In this document: piece by piece, positions 7,360 through 17,097 of the stretch
Position numbering within the stretch: the stretch's first letter is position 1
Layout of the letters: every line of letters begins with the position of its first letter
Origin: Bacillota bacterium
GTDB taxonomy: Bacteria > Bacillota > UBA4882 > UBA8346
Assembly: GCA_023401925.1 (NCBI GenBank)
Contig: JAEXDA010000003.1
Span: 1-64,000, forward strand
Direction of reading: 5' to 3'
Length of the DNA stretch: 64,000 nt
Notes under the pieces: model-generated
Told to the model about the DNA's origin: nothing
Seen by the model: only the letters and a program-made list of their open reading frames with translations
Database searches by the model: none
Translations under genes and position numbers: made by a program

Positions 7360-9480
7360 TTAGGACGGCTTTAACTCAAAAAGCCTGGCGCAAACCGGTT
7401 CCGGGAATGACACGGTTAACAGCGCCGTTGCCGGATTCCACTCATACTCACAATGATGTTCTGCGGGGTAGATACATTTTACGTCGACAGCCCGGCCTTG
7501 CAAATGCTTAAGCGGTATCCCGCGGGATTGTTCATGACTGTTGATCCGCCAAACCGCCAGATAGTTTTGCGATCCGGTTTTCAGACCCAAAGACACCCAA
7601 GGATCGCCGAAATTTGCCAGACCTAAAGGCCAAAAGGGCAAAGCGTCCTTAAGATCCCGGCGGATGGTTTTATAACAGCGGATCCCTTCACGGACCAACT
7701 CTTTCCGCTCCGGACTCAGCTTGACCAGATGGCCGCTTTGGTGTATCCGCAACAACAGGGCATTGACCATGTTAAAAATGACTTCCTCCCTGTCGCCTTC
7801 CAACAGGGGATATGACCATACCGCAGCCTGTTCAGGCGTTAGTGCACTCGGCGCATTGGCCGCAATGACGGCATATTTCAGATAATTTTCCTGATCGCTG
7901 GTGGACTGAATACTGTAACGGCTTAACATGGCGTAGTCCATCCTGAGACCGCCGCTGCTGCAGTTTTCAATCACCAGTCCGGGATACCTTTGAAACACTT
8001 TATCCAGCCAATTTAGATAAGCGCGGTTATGCTCCAGCAAACCGTCGCCGAAACTATCGCTGTCAAGTTCGGTGCCGATTCCCGGCTCAATATTGTAATC
8101 CATTTTAATATAACCGACGCCATATTCGTTCACCAGGCGGTCAATCACCGCATCGGCATGGGCGATGACATTCGGATTGCGGAAGTCCAATTGATAACGG
8201 CTGCGGTCAGCAATCCGTTTGCCATGGCGGATAAAAAACCAGTCATCCGTTGCTGCCTTCACTTTCGGGCATTTAATCCCCATGACTTCCAGCTCCAACC
8301 ATAATCCGGGCACCATTCCCCTGGAGCGGATATAATCCAATACTTCCTTGATGCCCCCCGGAAAACGTTCCGCGGAAGGAAGCCATTCCCCTACGCCATC
8401 CCACCAGTATCCGTCCGAATACCATCCGGCGTCAATGCAATAATACTCACAACCGGCTTCGGCGGCCGCGTCAATTAAGGGAAGCTCCTTTTCGGTGGTG
8501 GGTTCGGCCCATAAGCAGTTCATATAATCATTGAAAATAACCGGCAAATTTTGGTTGTCCGCATTGGTCCGGCGGATGATTCTCCGGTACCGGGTCAATT
8601 CTCCCATGGCTGTACTGATGTCCCCCATGGTAGAGCCGACAGCCGCCGGAACACTCACAAAACTTTCGCCAGGATTCAGCTTTTTCCACCAGTGGGACTC
8701 AAGTTCCGTCGGACCGCTGAGTTGAAGGTAAATGTGATTGTTCTGGTCGCTAATCTCCCAATGCCATGAGCCGTTGTGTTCGATTTGCCAGAAAAGGTTG
8801 GTTCCGGTCGCGGCGTTTTCCAGATACCCCAGGGGTAAATATTCCTTGGTGGACCAATTGCCGGTGTTGGTTAGGGAGATGCATTTGGAAGAACGCTGTT
8901 CCCCCTTGGCTACCGACTGGGAAAAACCAAGTTCGGGAAACCGGTAAGAGCGCCATTGCAGCTCCCGTTGCCAGGAGTTATGCGCTATCGACAACTTCAT
9001 TTTGGAGTCGGTATTTTCCAGGCCTTCTTTGGCGATTCCGGTTAAAGCAAACGAAGATACATATTCAAGACCCAGGCTTTGACCGCCCTTGTTTTGAAGA
9101 GCTGTCCATGAGCGCACCAGCGGTATCCCGTTAAAAAACTGAAAATGGCTGGTGACTTCCAGGCCGGTCTCTTGATCAAAGGTCACGATCTCCAGCTTTC
9201 TTCCCCATTGATTATAAACATCCTGATGGCTTCGATATTGCAGCCGGTAGCCGGGGGCCGTCACCGTATACTTGGTGCCGTGCCGTTCTTCCGGCCGGTC
9301 CAGGCCCGAGACCATCACCTCTACCAATCTGAAACCAACCTTTTCATTTTCACTCCGGATGGTGGCTTCTTGAAAGGGCATTGCCGAAAAGTGCAGCAGC
9401 TTTACTTTATTTTCGGCTGTGATCTCCAAGACCATATATAAACCGTTTTCTTTGATATCTATGATTTGGCCCATCTTCAT
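7360..9480 (-). CDS. Alpha-galactosidase, GH36
   Basis: About 706 residues. It hydrolyses terminal alpha-galactosyl residues, probably in the cytoplasm since there is no signal peptide. The GH36 core is visible: EAGCEYYCIDAGWYSDGYWW (~350), the nucleophile motif IKMDYN (~460), and ENCSSGGLRMDYAMLSRYS followed by STSDQ with the acid/base Asp (~530). An N-terminal beta-sandwich and a small C-terminal beta domain complete the family length. The 9525 GTG overlaps the upstream gene without a clear RBS, so the ATG at 9480 (or 9474) after AGGAG is preferred. It follows the alpha-xylosidase gene by about 16 bp, so the two are likely co-transcribed and may trim galactosylated xyloglucan-type oligosaccharides. 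Confidence 0.92.
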   Translation of the reverse strand: MKMGQIIDIKENGLYMVLEITAENKVKLLHFSAMPFQEATIRSENEKVGFRLVEVMVSGLDRPEERHGTKYTVTAPGYRLQYRSHQDVYNQWGRKLEIVTFDQETGLEVTSHFQFFNGIPLVRSWTALQNKGGQSLGLEYVSSFALTGIAKEGLENTDSKMKLSIAHNSWQRELQWRSYRFPELGFSQSVAKGEQRSSKCISLTNTGNWSTKEYLPLGYLENAATGTNLFWQIEHNGSWHWEISDQNNHIYLQLSGPTELESHWWKKLNPGESFVSVPAAVGSTMGDISTAMGELTRYRRIIRRTNADNQNLPVIFNDYMNCLWAEPTTEKELPLIDAAAEAGCEYYCIDAGWYSDGYWWDGVGEWLPSAERFPGGIKEVLDYIRSRGMVPGLWLELEVMGIKCPKVKAATDDWFFIRHGKRIADRSRYQLDFRNPNVIAHADAVIDRLVNEYGVGYIKMDYNIEPGIGTELDSDSFGDGLLEHNRAYLNWLDKVFQRYPGLVIENCSSGGLRMDYAMLSRYSIQSTSDQENYLKYAVIAANAPSALTPEQAAVWSYPLLEGDREEVIFNMVNALLLRIHQSGHLVKLSPERKELVREGIRCYKTIRRDLKDALPFWPLGLANFGDPWVSLGLKTGSQNYLAVWRINSHEQSRGIPLKHLQGRAVDVKCIYPAEHHCEYEWNPATALLTVSFPEPVCARLFELKPS

Positions 9481-9496
9481 TTTGCTCCTGATCTCT

Positions 9497-11848
9497 TTAT
9501 TCCCCCAAGAAGAGTTCGCTTTCACCGGTAAAGGCCTCGGGAATCAGTTTCAATCCGAGAGCGTTCCCTTCGGTCCGGCCCCTGGAAACCGACAGCGGGT
9601 TTTGAGTCAATCCGCGGAAGATGATGTTCCATGGCTTTCCGGTACCTTCGGCCCGGATGGCGATTTTGGAGCCCTCCCGATGCAGCGTTACTTTTAATTC
9701 CACGCTGCCGGTTTGGTTATAAACGGTTGTGGAGACGGTTTCTCCGGCGGTTAACTCAAAGGCATGGAGCGTCACTCCGTCGGCGAATTCATAATCCGGC
9801 CTCCGCTCGTGATTTCCCAGCGCAATCAAGGAATTGGGCCGCACAAAAAGGGGCAGGCTCAAGAAATCATACTTCTCAGTCCGCCATTTTCCGCCTTCCA
9901 CTTTGGAGCCGCTTAGAAAATGAGTCCAGGTTCCCTCCGGCAAATAGTATCTCACCTGGCCATCCTCCCGGAATACCGGCGCCACCAGCAAGCAATCACC
10001 CAGCATATACTGGCGGTCCAAATAATCGCAAGCTGGATCATCCCAAAACTCCAACATCATGGCCCGCATGACCGGAATCCCTGTGTCGGCAGCCTCACAA
10101 GCTTTGGAAAATATATACGGCATCAGCCGGCACTTTAACTTGGTGAAGAAACGCACCACGTCCACGGCTTCTTCATCATAAAGCCAGGGAACCCGGTAAG
10201 AACTGCTGCCGTGCAAACGGCTATGGGAAGATAGCAAACCAAACGCCACCCAGCGTTTATAAACATAAGCCGGGGCGGTATTTTCGAAACCGCCGATGTC
10301 GTGGCTCCAAAAACCGAAACCCGACAAACACAACGATAGACCGCCTCTGAGGCTTTCCGCCATCGATTCGAAGTTGGCCCAACAATCACCGCCCCAATGG
10401 ACCGGAAATTGCTGGGAGCCCACTGTGGCCGACCGGGCGAACACGGCAGCCTTTCCTTTGCCGAATTTTTCTTCCAGCAGGCCGTAGACCAGTTTGTTAT
10501 AGAGATACGTATAGTAATTATGCATCTTCAGCGGATCGGAACCGTCAAAATATACTACCCCATCGGTGGGAATCCGCTCGCCAAAATCGGTCTTGAAGCA
10601 ATCGACTCCCATATCCAGCAACTGGCGCAAATATCCCCCAAACCACTTACAGGCTGCGGGATTGGTAAAATCGACAATGGCCATCCCCGCCTGCCAGCGG
10701 TCCCATTGCCAAACATCGCCGTTGGCTTTTTTCAGGAAATAGCCTTGGGCCATTCCTTCGTCAAACAACTTGGAACTCTGGGCGATATAGGGATTAATCC
10801 AGAGGCATATCCGCAGCCCCTTCTCTTTTAAGCGGGCCAGCATTTTCCGGGGTTCCGGAAACACCCTGTCATCCCAGGTCAAATCGCACAAATGAAACTC
10901 CTTCATCCAAAAGCAGTCAAAGTGGAAGACATGCAGCGGCAAATCACGTTCCGCCATCCCATCCACGAAATGATTGACGGTTTGCTCATCATATTGCGTG
11001 GTAAAGGAAGTGGTCAGCCATAAACCGAAGGACCAGGCCGGAGGCAAAGCAGGCTTTCCGGTAAGGAGCGCGTAATTCATCAATATTTGCTTCGGGGTCG
11101 GCCCGTTGATTACATAATACTCCAAAAATTCCCCGGCCACGCTAAATTGCACTTTGGACAACCTCTCGGAAGCCACTTCAAAAGATACTCTTTCGGGATG
11201 ATTCACAAAAACCCCGTACCCTTGGTTGGTCAGATAAAAGGGGATGTTTTTATAGGTTTGCTCCGAATTGGTGCCCCCATCTTCATTCCAAATGTCAACC
11301 GTCTGCCCGTTTTTTACGAAAGCTGCGAAGCGTTCCCCCAGCCCATAAACACACCCTCCCACTCCCAAATGGAGCTGTTCCCGGATGTAGGCGGGAGCCC
11401 CTTCATGAATGCCTCCCTGGTTTACAATATAAGCGGCGCTCCGCGGTCCGCTGCCGGTAAGCAGCCGGGTTCCGTCCCAAAAGTCCACCGACCAGCCCGG
11501 TCCCTTCTGAATTTCCACCCGTAAGTTCCCGCTGGTTAACGAAATCGCAGAATCATTTTCGGCGATTTCAGGCGACACGCCTCTGCCCGATTGCTGAAGT
11601 TCAAACCGGGGCCCCCTTTGGACGGGGCCTTTAAAATGCCACATTTGCACTCCAATCACCTCCGGCAGCGGCGAAAAGAAACGCAACGTCATTGCGCCGG
11701 TATCGACGGTATTGGCGCGGTTTTCGATCCGTTGAAAAGGAGCCTGAATGGTCAGGGAATCCTTATCTTTCTCCCATTCATAGACCTGAAATGGATATTT
11801 AACGGTGATTCCCTCACGAATCAACCATTGTCCGTCGGAAAATTTCAT
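9497..11848 (-). CDS. yicI: Alpha-xylosidase, GH31 (YicI/XylS type)
   Basis: A 783-residue cytoplasmic GH31 enzyme that removes alpha-linked xylose, as in isoprimeverose or xyloglucan fragments. The catalytic nucleophile lies in CFKTDFGERIPTDG (residue ~415). Following segments FDGSDPLKMHNYYTYLYNKL, RSATVGSQQFPVHWGGDCWA (acid/base region) and SHDIGGFE are those of the YicI branch rather than general alpha-glucosidases. No signal peptide. The ATG follows AAGGAAGGGA. It lies between the solute-binding protein gene and the GH36 gene in one likely operon. Confidence 0.93.
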   Translation of the reverse strand: MKFSDGQWLIREGITVKYPFQVYEWEKDKDSLTIQAPFQRIENRANTVDTGAMTLRFFSPLPEVIGVQMWHFKGPVQRGPRFELQQSGRGVSPEIAENDSAISLTSGNLRVEIQKGPGWSVDFWDGTRLLTGSGPRSAAYIVNQGGIHEGAPAYIREQLHLGVGGCVYGLGERFAAFVKNGQTVDIWNEDGGTNSEQTYKNIPFYLTNQGYGVFVNHPERVSFEVASERLSKVQFSVAGEFLEYYVINGPTPKQILMNYALLTGKPALPPAWSFGLWLTTSFTTQYDEQTVNHFVDGMAERDLPLHVFHFDCFWMKEFHLCDLTWDDRVFPEPRKMLARLKEKGLRICLWINPYIAQSSKLFDEGMAQGYFLKKANGDVWQWDRWQAGMAIVDFTNPAACKWFGGYLRQLLDMGVDCFKTDFGERIPTDGVVYFDGSDPLKMHNYYTYLYNKLVYGLLEEKFGKGKAAVFARSATVGSQQFPVHWGGDCWANFESMAESLRGGLSLCLSGFGFWSHDIGGFENTAPAYVYKRWVAFGLLSSHSRLHGSSSYRVPWLYDEEAVDVVRFFTKLKCRLMPYIFSKACEAADTGIPVMRAMMLEFWDDPACDYLDRQYMLGDCLLVAPVFREDGQVRYYLPEGTWTHFLSGSKVEGGKWRTEKYDFLSLPLFVRPNSLIALGNHERRPDYEFADGVTLHAFELTAGETVSTTVYNQTGSVELKVTLHREGSKIAIRAEGTGKPWNIIFRGLTQNPLSVSRGRTEGNALGLKLIPEAFTGESELFLGE

Positions 11849-11943
11849 CCCAATCCCTTCCTTTTTTACCCCGAATAGCAGTATTACCGAAAAGATAACG
11901 CGCCCTTTCCGGTAATACTCTCGCTACGATGAATGTAAATCGA

Positions 11944-13194
11944 TTATTTTACGCCGCCCAGCTTCATCCAGGCTTGTTGAATTTCATTGACGGCTTCATC
12001 CCGGGTTTTCGCTTTGGCAATATACGCTTGAATGATTTCCCCGAATTTCTGATGAAAACTGTCTAACGAGTAATTGATGGCCAAAGAGCCGGCCGGCTCT
12101 TTCTTCATGATTTCCTGAGCCGCTTTGGGTATCTGCAGATCCGGCGCGGATGCGTTCACGATCGGCGGCACCACCTTGGCCACTTTGGGGAACCAGGTAT
12201 TCCGGCCGTAATTGGAAGTATACATCCAGTTGAAAAACTTTTTAGTCTCGGAAAGAACCTTGGAATCTTTGGCTATCCGTAAAGCTTGGTCTGCGCCGTA
12301 AATAATTTTGGAATTTTTAGGGTCGTTATTGACCGGATATCCCATAATGCCAAGCTTAATACTGGGATCCATTTTTAAAATGCCTTCTTCAGCCCAAGCG
12401 CCTTGACCGGTAATCATGGCTACTTTGCCAGTGCCCATGGCGCTGACTTCCCCGTTAAAATCGCATTCCAAAGGTTTGGGCAAACCGTACTTCACCGTTA
12501 AATCCACAAAGTCAAAATATTGGTATAAAATCGGATGAGCTTTAAAGGTTGTTTTCCCGGCGATGAAATCCGCCACTAACTTGCCGGGGTCGTTGCCGGC
12601 TGCGTCCAGGAAATGTTGGAAGATATGTTTGTGGACCCACCATTCTTTGTAACCGTTACCGAAAGGAGTAATTCCTTTAGCCTCCAGCTTCTTACAGGCT
12701 TCTTCCATCTGGCTCATGGTTTTCGGTACTGCCGTAATACCGGCTTTGGTAAAGAGTCCTTGGTTATAAACGAGGGCAAATACGTTTCCCTTGATCGGCA
12801 ATCCTAAAACTTTTCCGTTAAAGGACATATCATTGCGAATCGTTGCGGTCATTGCTTTGGCTAACGGTTCCTTGGTAAGATCGGCCGAATATTCGGCATA
12901 AGCTTCGATTTCACCGCCGGCGGTGGTTTGGAAAACGTCAGGTGTGTTCCCGGCGGCAATTCTGGCTTTCAAAACCGTTGGCAAATCCGTTTGCATGATT
13001 TCCAATTGGATCGTGACGTTCGGCGCCACTTTTTTGTATTCCTTCACCAAGGCATTCATGGCGACTGAATATTCCGGAGAACCCATAAAAACTTTGATAG
13101 TAACCGGTTTAGGCCCCGCAGCACCGACTAAACATCCGAGCATGCTTACGATTAACAAAAGGCACACCGCGAAACTAAAAACCTTCTTTTTCAA
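11944..13194 (-). CDS. Sugar ABC transporter, extracellular solute-binding protein
   Basis: A 416-residue family 1 solute-binding protein that captures a sugar or oligosaccharide for the permeases at 17-18.8 kb. A TTG start after a G-rich RBS gives a lipoprotein-type leader with LLIVSMLGCLVGA (lipobox Cys ~21). Family segments include NTPDVFQTTAGGEIEAYAEY (~78) and LPIKGNVFALVYNQGLF (~130). The C-terminus carries the usual INEIQQAW-like helix. The ATPase component is missing from the locus, as is common when a shared MsmX-type ATPase is used. Substrate is inferred from the alpha-xylosidase neighbour. Confidence 0.93.
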   Translation of the reverse strand: MKKKVFSFAVCLLLIVSMLGCLVGAAGPKPVTIKVFMGSPEYSVAMNALVKEYKKVAPNVTIQLEIMQTDLPTVLKARIAAGNTPDVFQTTAGGEIEAYAEYSADLTKEPLAKAMTATIRNDMSFNGKVLGLPIKGNVFALVYNQGLFTKAGITAVPKTMSQMEEACKKLEAKGITPFGNGYKEWWVHKHIFQHFLDAAGNDPGKLVADFIAGKTTFKAHPILYQYFDFVDLTVKYGLPKPLECDFNGEVSAMGTGKVAMITGQGAWAEEGILKMDPSIKLGIMGYPVNNDPKNSKIIYGADQALRIAKDSKVLSETKKFFNWMYTSNYGRNTWFPKVAKVVPPIVNASAPDLQIPKAAQEIMKKEPAGSLAINYSLDSFHQKFGEIIQAYIAKAKTRDEAVNEIQQAWMKLGGVK

Positions 13195-13318
13195 TTACGA
13201 CTCCCCCCAGCATTTATTATTTTAGTACCCTCAGGCAAGCCGGGGCCATTTGCCGATACTCTCCCGGCAAACGCATTCCAACTTGATATTTGTATCATAT
13301 GACAAAACCGTTACGGAT

Positions 13319-13367
13319 TAAATGTATTTAAGTTAACACTTTAGGGTAAAATAGTGTTTACTTTGCG
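13319..13367 (-). promoter_or_regulatory. Operator-like block B, upstream of the solute-binding protein gene
   Basis: This block is nearly the same as 18860-18907: both contain AAATGTATTTAAGT-AACA, then AGGGTAA-AT-GTGTTT and a CG end. The site lies about 125 bp upstream of the solute-binding protein gene. The AraC-type regulator encoded between the two sites is the obvious candidate to bind them. Confidence 0.65.
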
Positions 13368-13372
13368 TTCCA

Positions 13373-15010
13373 TCAACCTTCATCATTTTGTTCCAAAATC
13401 AATGACCGGTAGTCCGTCGGCGATATTCCGAAATAATTCTTAAAAGCCTTACTGAAATAGTTATGATCATGATAGCCCAACATTTGCGATATATTCAGAA
13501 TCTTGATGCTGGGGTCGCCGAGCAATTCCTTGGCGCGGTTCATCCGGACCTTCAATACATATTCGTAAATACCGAAACCGAATTCCTTTTTGAAAAGTTT
13601 CATTAAATAAACCCGGCTCAAGTAATATTTTTCCGTGAAAAAGGATATTTTAATTTCCTCATGATAATTCCGGTCGATATATTCTTTGATCTCATTAATA
13701 TTAAAATCCTTGCTGGATTTGATATACGAGCTGATTTGGTTATAAAAATATTCCGCCAACCTTACCAGCAATTCGGAATAATCTTCAAAGGAATGATAAT
13801 CCAATTCAATTTGGCCGATTCGCAACGGGTTCCGGTCGATTCGGGGATTGCCGGGCGGCTCGCCATACTCAAGGGCAATATTATCCATCATGATCAGAAA
13901 TTCATCCAAGGTCCGCGTGGCGTCCCGGAAACTAAAAAAGGCTGAGTCCTTCACTTTTTTCAAATACTGCCGGATAATATTTTGGAGATAACCCAGACTG
14001 CCGTTTTCAATGGCATTGCGGATCAAGGCATTTTGGGTCAATATGGACTGAGTTTCCTTGGCAAAGGGCTCATCCTCTTTAGACCATACCCGTCCTTCCA
14101 TAGCCAACAAATTATGGTTGTTGATGATGGACCGGGCGCAATGATAAGAATCCCCCACCTTGTCCAAATCCGTCCGGAATTGACCGATCCCGGCAACTCC
14201 GATTATCCCGCAACTATTCTCCATATCTTCCACAATGGCCTGTAATTGTGAAAAGGCCGCTCCTTCAAGTTGTTCCAAAGGTGCCGTTCCCATGATTACA
14301 CAAATGATTTCCCGTTCATTTTGGGGATTCCGGAATCCAAAGAATTGTTGCCCATCGCGGGTCTTCCCATTGATCAATGTTATCAGAGACGTAAGTAGAT
14401 GGCCCAATTCATTGTCATAATGAATGCGGGCTATGTTTGCCAAATTGGTGATTCGAAAAATTGCCGCTCCCAAGAGATCCCGTTCCTGGTATCCGATGAT
14501 TTGCAGACTTTCCGGACCCAGGAGGGGCGCGCCATCCTCTTGAAGGAGGGATATAAAAATCTTTTCTTTCAAACTCGGCAGGGACAGATCTAGCTTTGAA
14601 TGAATATCTTTGAGGGCCTTTTCTTCCCTCTTCCGCTGTTTTAAACTAGCAACAGCCTTTTGCAATGCCAGATTCAGTTCTGTTTTATTAATCGGTTTTA
14701 ATAAATAGTCAATCGCTCTGGATTGAATTGCCTGGTGGGTATATTCAAAGTCGTCATACCCGCTGATGACGATGTTCAATGTATTCCGGCACTCAACTGC
14801 CGCCTTTTGTAAAAATTCAATGCCGCTCAGTTCCGGCATCTTCATATCGACCAGGACGATATCCGGCTTTTGATCTCTCAACAATTGCAGCCCGGTTCTG
14901 CCATCACCCGCCTCAATAATTTCATCGACTTCCAATTGATTCCATTCTCCCAGGATGCGGATGGCTTCGCGGACGGGTTCCTCATCATCAACAATCATTA
15001 CTCGAAACAT
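13373..15010 (-). CDS. Two-component response regulator, AraC type (YesN-like)
   Basis: A 545-residue cytoplasmic regulator. It has an N-terminal receiver domain (acidic pair VDDEE, phospho-acceptor Asp in VLVDMKMPE near residue 55, Lys in LLKPINK), a long central linker region, and a C-terminal double helix-turn-helix (RNYHEEIKISFFTEKYYLSR, ending FKNYFGISPTDYR). AAGGAGG precedes the ATG. It follows the kinase gene by 6 bp, so kinase and regulator form one unit. It presumably activates the ABC and glycosidase genes in response to extracellular sugar. Confidence 0.94.
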   Translation of the reverse strand: MFRVMIVDDEEPVREAIRILGEWNQLEVDEIIEAGDGRTGLQLLRDQKPDIVLVDMKMPELSGIEFLQKAAVECRNTLNIVISGYDDFEYTHQAIQSRAIDYLLKPINKTELNLALQKAVASLKQRKREEKALKDIHSKLDLSLPSLKEKIFISLLQEDGAPLLGPESLQIIGYQERDLLGAAIFRITNLANIARIHYDNELGHLLTSLITLINGKTRDGQQFFGFRNPQNEREIICVIMGTAPLEQLEGAAFSQLQAIVEDMENSCGIIGVAGIGQFRTDLDKVGDSYHCARSIINNHNLLAMEGRVWSKEDEPFAKETQSILTQNALIRNAIENGSLGYLQNIIRQYLKKVKDSAFFSFRDATRTLDEFLIMMDNIALEYGEPPGNPRIDRNPLRIGQIELDYHSFEDYSELLVRLAEYFYNQISSYIKSSKDFNINEIKEYIDRNYHEEIKISFFTEKYYLSRVYLMKLFKKEFGFGIYEYVLKVRMNRAKELLGDPSIKILNISQMLGYHDHNYFSKAFKNYFGISPTDYRSLILEQNDEG

Positions 15011-15016
15011 CGGGAT

Positions 15017-16840
15017 TCAGGCCTCCTTTCGGGGCACTTCAAAGGTAATGAAGGTCCCGTTTTGATTGGTGTTGAGAGTCAAATGAAATTCTTCGCCAAA
15101 CATTAATTTCAAACGGGTATTTAAATTGGTCAAACCAATACATTGATTACCGCTTTCCCCCCAGCCCCGGGACAGAGAATCCTGAATTTGCGCAAACCGG
15201 TCGGCTGCTATCCCCGGGCCATCATCCCGTACCGATATCCTGGCCTTTCTCCCTTCCAAGTAGACCTTTAAGGTAATGGTCACCGTGGAGCTCATTTTCT
15301 CCAGGGCATGTTTGATCGAATTCTCAACCAGTGTCTGCAGAGCCAATTTTGGCAATTCAACCCTCAACGCTTTTTCTTCCACTTCTGACTGAAAGCGCAG
15401 CCGGTTGCCGAATCTGGCTTTTTGCAATACCAGATAATTTTGCACATGCTGCATTTCTTCTTCCAGGGTAACAATATCCTTACCGCTGATGCAGTAACGG
15501 AAAGTGGAAGCCAGGGCATCCACCATTTTGCTGATATCCGAGTCGTTACTTTTCAAAGCCTTGGTAGAAATCGCCTGCAACGCGTTATAGAGAAAATGGG
15601 GATTTATTTCCGCTTCCAGCGCCTTTAAAATGGCATTCTTCTCAGTCAGTTTCATTTTATATTCTTCATTGATTAAGTCATCAATCTTTCTCACCATCAG
15701 ATTGAATTGCCCGGCCAATTGGGCGATTTCGTCATTACCGTTGATTTTGACCTCGGCCTTAAAATTACCGTTGCTGAATCCTTCCATTTTGGCGGCAAGT
15801 TTTTTTAAGCGAAAAGTAATGGCTTGCGAGGTGATACTTACCAAAACAACGGCCACCACCAAAAAAATTCCACCCATCAAAAAGCTCAAGTTACGGTTGG
15901 TTCGAGCGGTTTGATAAATCAGGCTATAGGGGATAAATTTCACTAATTTCCAGTTGTCGCCGGGAGAAATATTACAAACCACCAGATACTTAAGACCGTT
16001 CATTCGCCAATTAAAAGTCCGGCTGCCGGTGGAGGAGAACTGTTTTAAAAACCGCTTGTTTCGGAATACGGCCTTCCGGTGGGGATCGCCGGCGTAAAAA
16101 AGATGATTGGCAGAGTCCAGCAGCGCCACATGCTCTCCAGGATTGACCGGAATCCCCTTCAGTATCTGGTCCCGTTTCGATGCATTGAAATAAATCGATA
16201 ATACCGCCACCGGTTCTCTGAAGGTGATATTAATAATCTTCCGGTGATAAGCCATGAAAATATCGCCACGGATAAAGGAGAAACCGGTTTTTTTCGTGGA
16301 AAACAGGGGTTGAATGTAACAATTTTTCTCACTGCCGATGGTCCGGCGGTACCAGTTGGAATCGGGCAGTCCCTGATCATGAATGGACTTTACCCCGCCG
16401 TAAATATCCGAACGGGAAATATAATAACTCTTTTGCGAAGAGATTAAATACAAGGTGACACACTCGATATCTTTCCCGGAATAAAACAAATTTCGCAGGT
16501 AATTTTCTAAAAATATTTGGGCCAAATAGTCGGTGGGTTCGTTTTTAATGGCATCAATCATTACATCATAATTGATATTGGGCAGGGACAGCTTTTCGAT
16601 TTGCCCGAAATAGTCCTCGAAATTCTGATTCACCAGTTTTAACGTATTGCTGTTACTGGCGATATTGTTCTGAGCCGATTCATGTTCCAGCATTTTGTAG
16701 GAAATAAATGTAAAGGAGACTGCAATCAGCAAAATAATGGACGTAAACAGCAGGATCAGTTTGTTCACCAAACTGCCGGTACACTTCAAGAAAAGACGGT
16801 GAATGGCGTCAAAGACAAGATTCCATAACCTGGTAATCAA
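15017..16840 (-). CDS. Sensor histidine kinase (YesM/LytS type)
   Basis: A membrane kinase of about 607 residues. The first TM segment is near KLILLFTSIILLIAVSFTF, followed by an extracellular sensor region of about 250 residues, a second TM (LMGGIFLVVAVVLVSI), a HAMP domain, and the His_kinase motif EINPHFLYNALQAIS whose His is phosphorylated. An HATPase domain follows with NSIKHAL and RDDGPGI. The frame is open to a GTG at 16894, but that GTG lies in an inverted repeat. A TTG at 16840 with AGAGGT upstream is the more likely start. It pairs with the adjacent YesN-like regulator. Confidence 0.9.
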   Translation of the reverse strand: MITRLWNLVFDAIHRLFLKCTGSLVNKLILLFTSIILLIAVSFTFISYKMLEHESAQNNIASNSNTLKLVNQNFEDYFGQIEKLSLPNINYDVMIDAIKNEPTDYLAQIFLENYLRNLFYSGKDIECVTLYLISSQKSYYISRSDIYGGVKSIHDQGLPDSNWYRRTIGSEKNCYIQPLFSTKKTGFSFIRGDIFMAYHRKIINITFREPVAVLSIYFNASKRDQILKGIPVNPGEHVALLDSANHLFYAGDPHRKAVFRNKRFLKQFSSTGSRTFNWRMNGLKYLVVCNISPGDNWKLVKFIPYSLIYQTARTNRNLSFLMGGIFLVVAVVLVSITSQAITFRLKKLAAKMEGFSNGNFKAEVKINGNDEIAQLAGQFNLMVRKIDDLINEEYKMKLTEKNAILKALEAEINPHFLYNALQAISTKALKSNDSDISKMVDALASTFRYCISGKDIVTLEEEMQHVQNYLVLQKARFGNRLRFQSEVEEKALRVELPKLALQTLVENSIKHALEKMSSTVTITLKVYLEGRKARISVRDDGPGIAADRFAQIQDSLSRGWGESGNQCIGLTNLNTRLKLMFGEEFHLTLNTNQNGTFITFEVPRKEA

Positions 16841-17004
16841 TTCGGACCTCTCTGCGGCAATAGTTTTAAAACCGGGAAAGAAAAATGGGCACACGAAGCG
16901 AATCCCTCATTTTGTGTGCCCATCCCAAACGGCTCAAAGAAATCTCTATTTATATTTCCCGACTTCGTTCCCAATTCCTACCGGCGGTTTAAATAAACTT
17001 GAAT

Positions 17005-17048
17005 CCGGCAAGTAACTTCAAAAACTCAGTCACATTTAAACTTGCCGG
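17005..17048 (-). terminator. Inverted repeat between permease and kinase genes
   Basis: CCGGCAAGT (17005-17013) pairs with ACTTGCCGG (17040-17048), nine perfect base pairs. It lies downstream of the permease stop (17098) on the same strand and may reduce read-through into the kinase gene. The T-run is weak, so it may be an mRNA-stability hairpin rather than a terminator. Confidence 0.4.
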
Positions 17049-17097
17049 ATCGAGGATAAAATGACCGGATCGGACCCTGAAAAAACGCGGCCCGCTT